From Amoebidium appalachense (lineage: Eukaryota > Ichthyosporea): a DNA stretch of 64,000 nt. The translations under genes and the position numbers were made by a program. The stretch covers positions 4,774,001-4,838,000 of the forward strand of contig CAVNZM010000004.1 in the NCBI GenBank assembly GCA_963693365.1, read 5' to 3'. Every line of letters begins with the position of its first letter. Position 1 is the first letter of the stretch. The notes under the pieces are model-generated. The model was not told where the DNA came from. It saw nothing but the letters and a program-made list of their open reading frames with translations, and made no database searches. Below, one piece after another: positions 50,904-64,000 of this stretch.

Positions 50904-53900
50904 TGCGTGCTTGTGTGGTGTGTGTGTATAAGCTTGGGTGGTGTGTGTGTGTGTGTGCGTGTATGTGTGCGCCCTGCGAGTGCGCGCGAATGTGCCTGTG
51001 TGTGCATGTGCGTGTTTGATTTGTGCATGGTGTGACACGGTGGCTGTGAGTTATGCAACTGTTTCTGATTCAGAAACTGATTGCTCTGTGTGTTAAATTG
51101 AATGTGCAGGTGGTAGACGCATACTTGCACATTGGGCCATGTTGTGCGCCAGTAGTATGCAAATAAAGGCTGGTTTATACCATGTCATTTATAAAGCACA
51201 CCTAGAGGTACTTCAGAATTAACGTGCTGCATCTTTGTATTCTTCTTTTCAAATTCCTCTTTCCGAATGATTTCCTTTCCTTTTTTGGACTTTGGACAAC
51301 GAGGAACAATTAAGTTCCAACACAATTTCTTACTTTATTTCTCAAAATGCTACCGTCAGCGTATAAACGTATGTGCTGTATGTGCCAGTTGGGGACGTGG
51401 GTTGTGCCAGCTTTCCAATGACATCAATGAGTGATATGCGGGTTGTCACTGATCAGAAATTCACAGAGCACTTTCACGAGTTTCCTCCTCCCTCCCCTTC
51501 TACCCCTTCCACCCTCTCGCCCACCGCCTCCCTTTGGACGAGAAGAACACACAGCCACTACCCCTCTTCCTCCTAACTAAGCTTGCACTAATGCCCTACT
51601 GTGAGATACCGAATGTGGGAGCACACACTTACAGTAATGATTTATTCTGTGTGCCTTCGGGTGTCCAACAGAGTCAGCTGTGCGAGAGAACGGCTGGTTT
51701 CGACAGATAGCTGTCATACGGTATGAAGCGGCTCAAGTGCTTCTTTTCCTTAGTGTTTTTCTGTTCTCTTGTATGATTAGTCTGTTTGTCTTCATGGATT
51801 CTTCTATGACGAAGAGTGTGAAAGTATACGCGTAGTGCAATTTGCTGGGCGAGTCTTTTTTACCTTCTGTTTTCTTGGGTATGTGGCTGTTGGTAGAGCA
51901 AGGTGTAAACCCGTGAGTGATTAGAGCACGCTTGCCCCGACTATGAACGCAGCACCAAAAACAAAAAGAAACACGACTCGATGATTGAATGTGTGCTCAG
52001 GTTCACTGTGTTCACGTTCACATTAGATTTTTCCTGAATTCTGTTTGAAGTGGTGTGTCTGACTATGTATTGATAAAACACGCACTTTGGTTGGTCAAAC
52101 ACGTGGGTGACTTAGCACGCTCGCCTCGACACCTGAACGCAAAACCAACAAAAAAAAAAGAGGGAATGCATATGGCCTTCAAGTTTCTTTCCTGGTTTTA
52201 GAGTCTTAGAGAGTCGATGATTGAATCCGTCCTTTGCAAAGTTCACAGACTCAGTTCCTACAAACGAAGACCGCTCACTTTTTATCAAACGGCATGTCAT
52301 CGTCATCGCGTAGTGGCACGTGGCCCCGCGCCACCGCCTGCGCAAGTATAACAAAAGTTATATCAGTAGTAACATAACATAACATAAGGGGATGCTTAAC
52401 GTTGAAAAAATTCTAGGTATAATTTTTATAGAATTGATATATACAGCGAATACATTCTGTGTTTGTACCATTTTCAAATGTCAAAGTTTGTTTGGCCGAT
52501 ATGCATGCTGGGTGACAGATAAGGTTGGTATTCTACCAATCATCAACAAAGCCTATACTTATAACTGATAATAAGCCAATTGCTTACTTTTATCAAGCCA
52601 TGTATACAGCATGTATGGCTGCATGTATGGCAGTAAAGCCAATTAGAACCCGAGAACGTTTCCCAAAGCCAGTGCTGTAAACGCCAAACACGCAAAACCT
52701 GCTACAAAGGAAATGAATGTTATTGGTCAATCAATCTCCTTTTTTCATCCAATCCAAATAATTCTCAGCATGTCGTTTTACCTGGAATGCAGTCGACGGC
52801 ATTCCTGGAGCTAAAGGATGTCTGTAGATTCTGTACCACAGCTGCTGGTGTCTGTAGGTCATTACAGTACAAAAAAATTCTATGAGAAGCAGTACGAATC
52901 CATATTTCAGCAGCCAAAGTCAATTTATCACACTATTTTCTTGATTATTATACAAAAAGCTTCTACCGATTACTTGTCGAACTGGCAACTGAAACCGAAA
53001 CTTTGGAAAGTAGCCAACTTGCCGGCGAGGGAATTTTACCAGCTGGAATGTTTATATGTGCATTATGATTGGCTGTCAATATCATCACACATTCCTCGAA
53101 AAGGGTGTGAAATTATACATATATCGAAATAGACAAGGCCTCCTACCGGAGTTTTTAGGGGGTATTTTTTTTTTAAAGTTTTAGTTGTTTTTGAACCACT
53201 GTTTGCAAAATTAATAGACCTAACCTCAAAATTTATGGACATTTTTTAAGGTTTCAGGGATAATTCTGTGGCCATAAACCCCATATTCTTACACCCTGGT
53301 GTTAGCCTGAGGCCTTGAGGCCTTGGGCCCTTGGCACAGTCAACTGTACGTGTCACACACAGCCAGCTCACACAGCAGGTGGCGGGTGCTACCTACTGAG
53401 GTGGTGCCTCATTTTCCTTCCTACCTCAGCAGAAATGTCTCGCTAGTAATGACAATGCTTATCTGTGTACGCGAAGTGACTGCTGCAAAGGATTTCGCGA
53501 CTGCTGCAAAGGATCTTCGAAGGCTGCGAACAAAAAAAGACTGCGGGGAAAAGATAGATGGCTGCGAGGAAAGGAGGAAAAATAGCCGCCGTCGGCGAGC
53601 CGAATAAGCTCAGAGATGGCGCGCGACACCGTCAGTACTTGTCAGTAGCAGGTGCTGCTGCCTGCAGAAGTTACGCGTCACCCGTGTTCCGAATTTTTTT
53701 CCCTGTAACATCGCTTTTACGAAAACAAGAAGTCTGTTACAGTAGTGAGAGCCTCTAATATATGTACGTGACATGAATGAAAATGAGTGGCACACTCAAA
53801 GATTACAGCTGGGCTGCGCTCTAGCTAGAGCACGCTGCATGCTGCTCGAGAATGTAAAAACAGGTCCAAGGAAGACAACCACAAATCTGCAACACCGTAC

Positions 53901-55239
53901 ATACAATGAGGCAGTGCACTGGCAGGGTCTGCATGTGGCTGGGTTTTGGCGCCGCTTATGTCGTTCCGTCCATCAGATGCTGTGCGCATACTTCCCCCGA
54001 AGCTTCCCCCCTCCCTCCTCCCCCTTCCCCCCGGTTTACCGTCTTTGAAACGACATTACGGTATGTAGGAGAAACCCTACATGCACGTATCATTCACTGC
54101 AGGGTTTGGGTTGTATATCCCCGCCGTACTGTCTGCACAGCCCTAGTCACCCGCGTGCACACATGCATATGCTATCAGGGTACTATGGTTGGGATGTAGC
54201 GCAGATCTGCCTTCGGCGATGCTTGAACCAGGCATGCATCATTTTCGGATGCTGGAGCCCCTTTAAGGAACTTCTTGTGTTACAGTATGTTGCGTGAGAT
54301 GACTTGAGCGCCATGACTCACGGCACGCACTCACGATCATGAACATGTACTGGCAGGTCAGACAAACATGCCCTGCTATCCAGCAAAAAATTGACCACAA
54401 TATGACCATCACCCGGTCATCTACAAGTAACAACTAACACCACCATCGTGTGCACATGTCCCTGCTAGATATATATGTTTTCAGGTAGCTCCAATATCTC
54501 AAAGGTTTGGAATCCAACACAGAAGCGTCTGATCACGTGTCTCTCTCTTGTTACCCCTAAAAAAAAAAAAAAGGGAGGAAATCTTCAGCCAGTGCCGGCT
54601 TGGCCGCATACATCGGCTAGAGGGCACGCACAAGCAGTCAGGATGTGCCAGCACATGTCCATGGCCGCGGACTCGTGCCGTTCCCCATGCAGAAAACATA
54701 CCCTTCAGTTTTTTTTTCGATTTTTTTTTTTTTAATCTCGCTTTTTCACACATCTACTTCGGCAAGTGCAAGCTTGGCGGCCTGGTCCCCATGCTCAGTG
54801 CATCTGCGACATCATTGGCAATAACACATCTGGCAAAATGATATCGATAGAGATGATATTGATAGAGATCATCGTGCCGATAGGTACTTCGAAAAGCAAA
54901 AAGGCTATACTCCATTCACACTGCCAAATACAACAGCACGCACGAGACCCCTTGCTTTCAGCTAGGGCCCGGTGCTTCGCAATCGACCTGCCCGAAAACC
55001 ATCGGAGCTTTTCAGTAGTACACCTTCAAAGTTTTAAGACTACAACACGGCAAGGATGGTTAGAACAACTACAATGTCATGTTCGATCAGGGTTTTTAAG
55101 CGTGCAGCTACTCTAATTACGCATATGCAATCATTCATACCGGATTCACTGAAATATTGGTTCCTCTTTCGTATTATGAGCTTACGCGTTCAGTCTTTGC
55201 CAAGAAAATATGACGATATCCTACGAAGCTGAAACCCCC

Positions 55240-55270
<31 letters not shown>

Positions 55271-55376
55271 AAAAACAAAAAAATAAAAAAAAAACCTTAT
55301 AGAGCAGTCGTGACTAGCTGTCCAATCCATTCAGACATGCAAAGGCACACCGACAAACAAAACGAAAATGTACGTG
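50551..55376. other. Spacer between the TONDU-protein gene (5' end) and the RING gene (3' end)
   Basis: No gene was recognised. From about 51050 to 55200 this is the longest stretch with little simple sequence. It contains an imperfect direct repeat (51890-52010 and 52095-52225, sharing AGCACGCTTGCC/AGCACGCTCGCC and TCGATGATTGAAT) and a diverged relative of the 7838-8072 element (53390-53645). Several 60-110 aa open frames (for example 52818-53132) look unremarkable and have no recognised family. Confidence 0.5.
53390..53645 (+). repeat. Diverged relative of the inverted-repeat element region at 7831-8115
   Basis: CTACCTACTGAGGTGGTGCC with ATTTTCCTTCCTACCTCAG corresponds to CACCTACTGAGGTGACTCG with ATTTTTCCTTACA at 7834, and GACACCGTCAGTACTTGTCAG corresponds to GGCACCGTCAGTACGTGCCAG at 8098. 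Order and orientation are kept. Between them is a GACTGCTGCAAAGGAT duplication. Confidence 0.45.
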
Positions 55377-63018
<7,642 letters not shown>

Positions 63019-63040
63019 CTGTGATGGGACAGGGATAAGT

Positions 63041-64000
<960 letters not shown>

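Overview
The window is from an intron-rich eukaryotic nuclear genome. Every recognisable gene except one is split into short exons with consistent splice phases. The introns and spacers are packed with very long homopolymer C/G tracts and (CA)n/(GT)n microsatellites, so most long open frames (poly-Pro, Gly, His-Thr, Cys-Val) are spurious. All genes were found by spotting family motifs, then joining exons at splice sites so that phases match. The gene set (a GFOD-type oxidoreductase, metazoan-like CDP-diacylglycerol synthase, ATG9, a Vestigial/TONDU-type protein) points to a holozoan, meaning an animal or a close unicellular relative. TEAD cofactors are known from that group. The species cannot be named from sequence alone.

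Layout. Plus strand: 3' part of a GFOD-like Gfo/Idh/MocA oxidoreductase (438-5484, six exons, with a same-strand tRNA-Pro inside an intron); an identical tRNA-Pro on the minus strand (7666-7736); a tandem pair of inverted-repeat elements (7838-8072); an intronless mitochondrial carrier (8234-9172); a phosphatidate cytidylyltransferase (12 resolved exons, 12344-23079, with candidate 5' exons from 10527). Minus strand: ATG9 (39113 down to 25603, 16 exons, 721 aa); a 526-aa protein with a VGLL4-like TONDU motif and a YAP-like LPxSFF motif (50550 to 43536, eight exons); the 3' nine exons of a RING-H2 E3 ligase (63018 to 55377).

No operon-like logic links the genes. ATG9 and CDP-DAG synthase are both membrane-lipid proteins and lie tail to tail, but that is probably chance. 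The most interesting signals are the candidate hybrid TEAD cofactor; a U12-type AT-AC intron in ATG9; three phase-supported GC-AG introns; introns whose ends are complementary microsatellites, (GT)n at the donor and (CA)n at the acceptor; a composite interspersed repeat built around C-tracts; and intronic tandem copies of exon edges. Homopolymer lengths are probably unreliable in the assembly, but the exons reported here avoid them.
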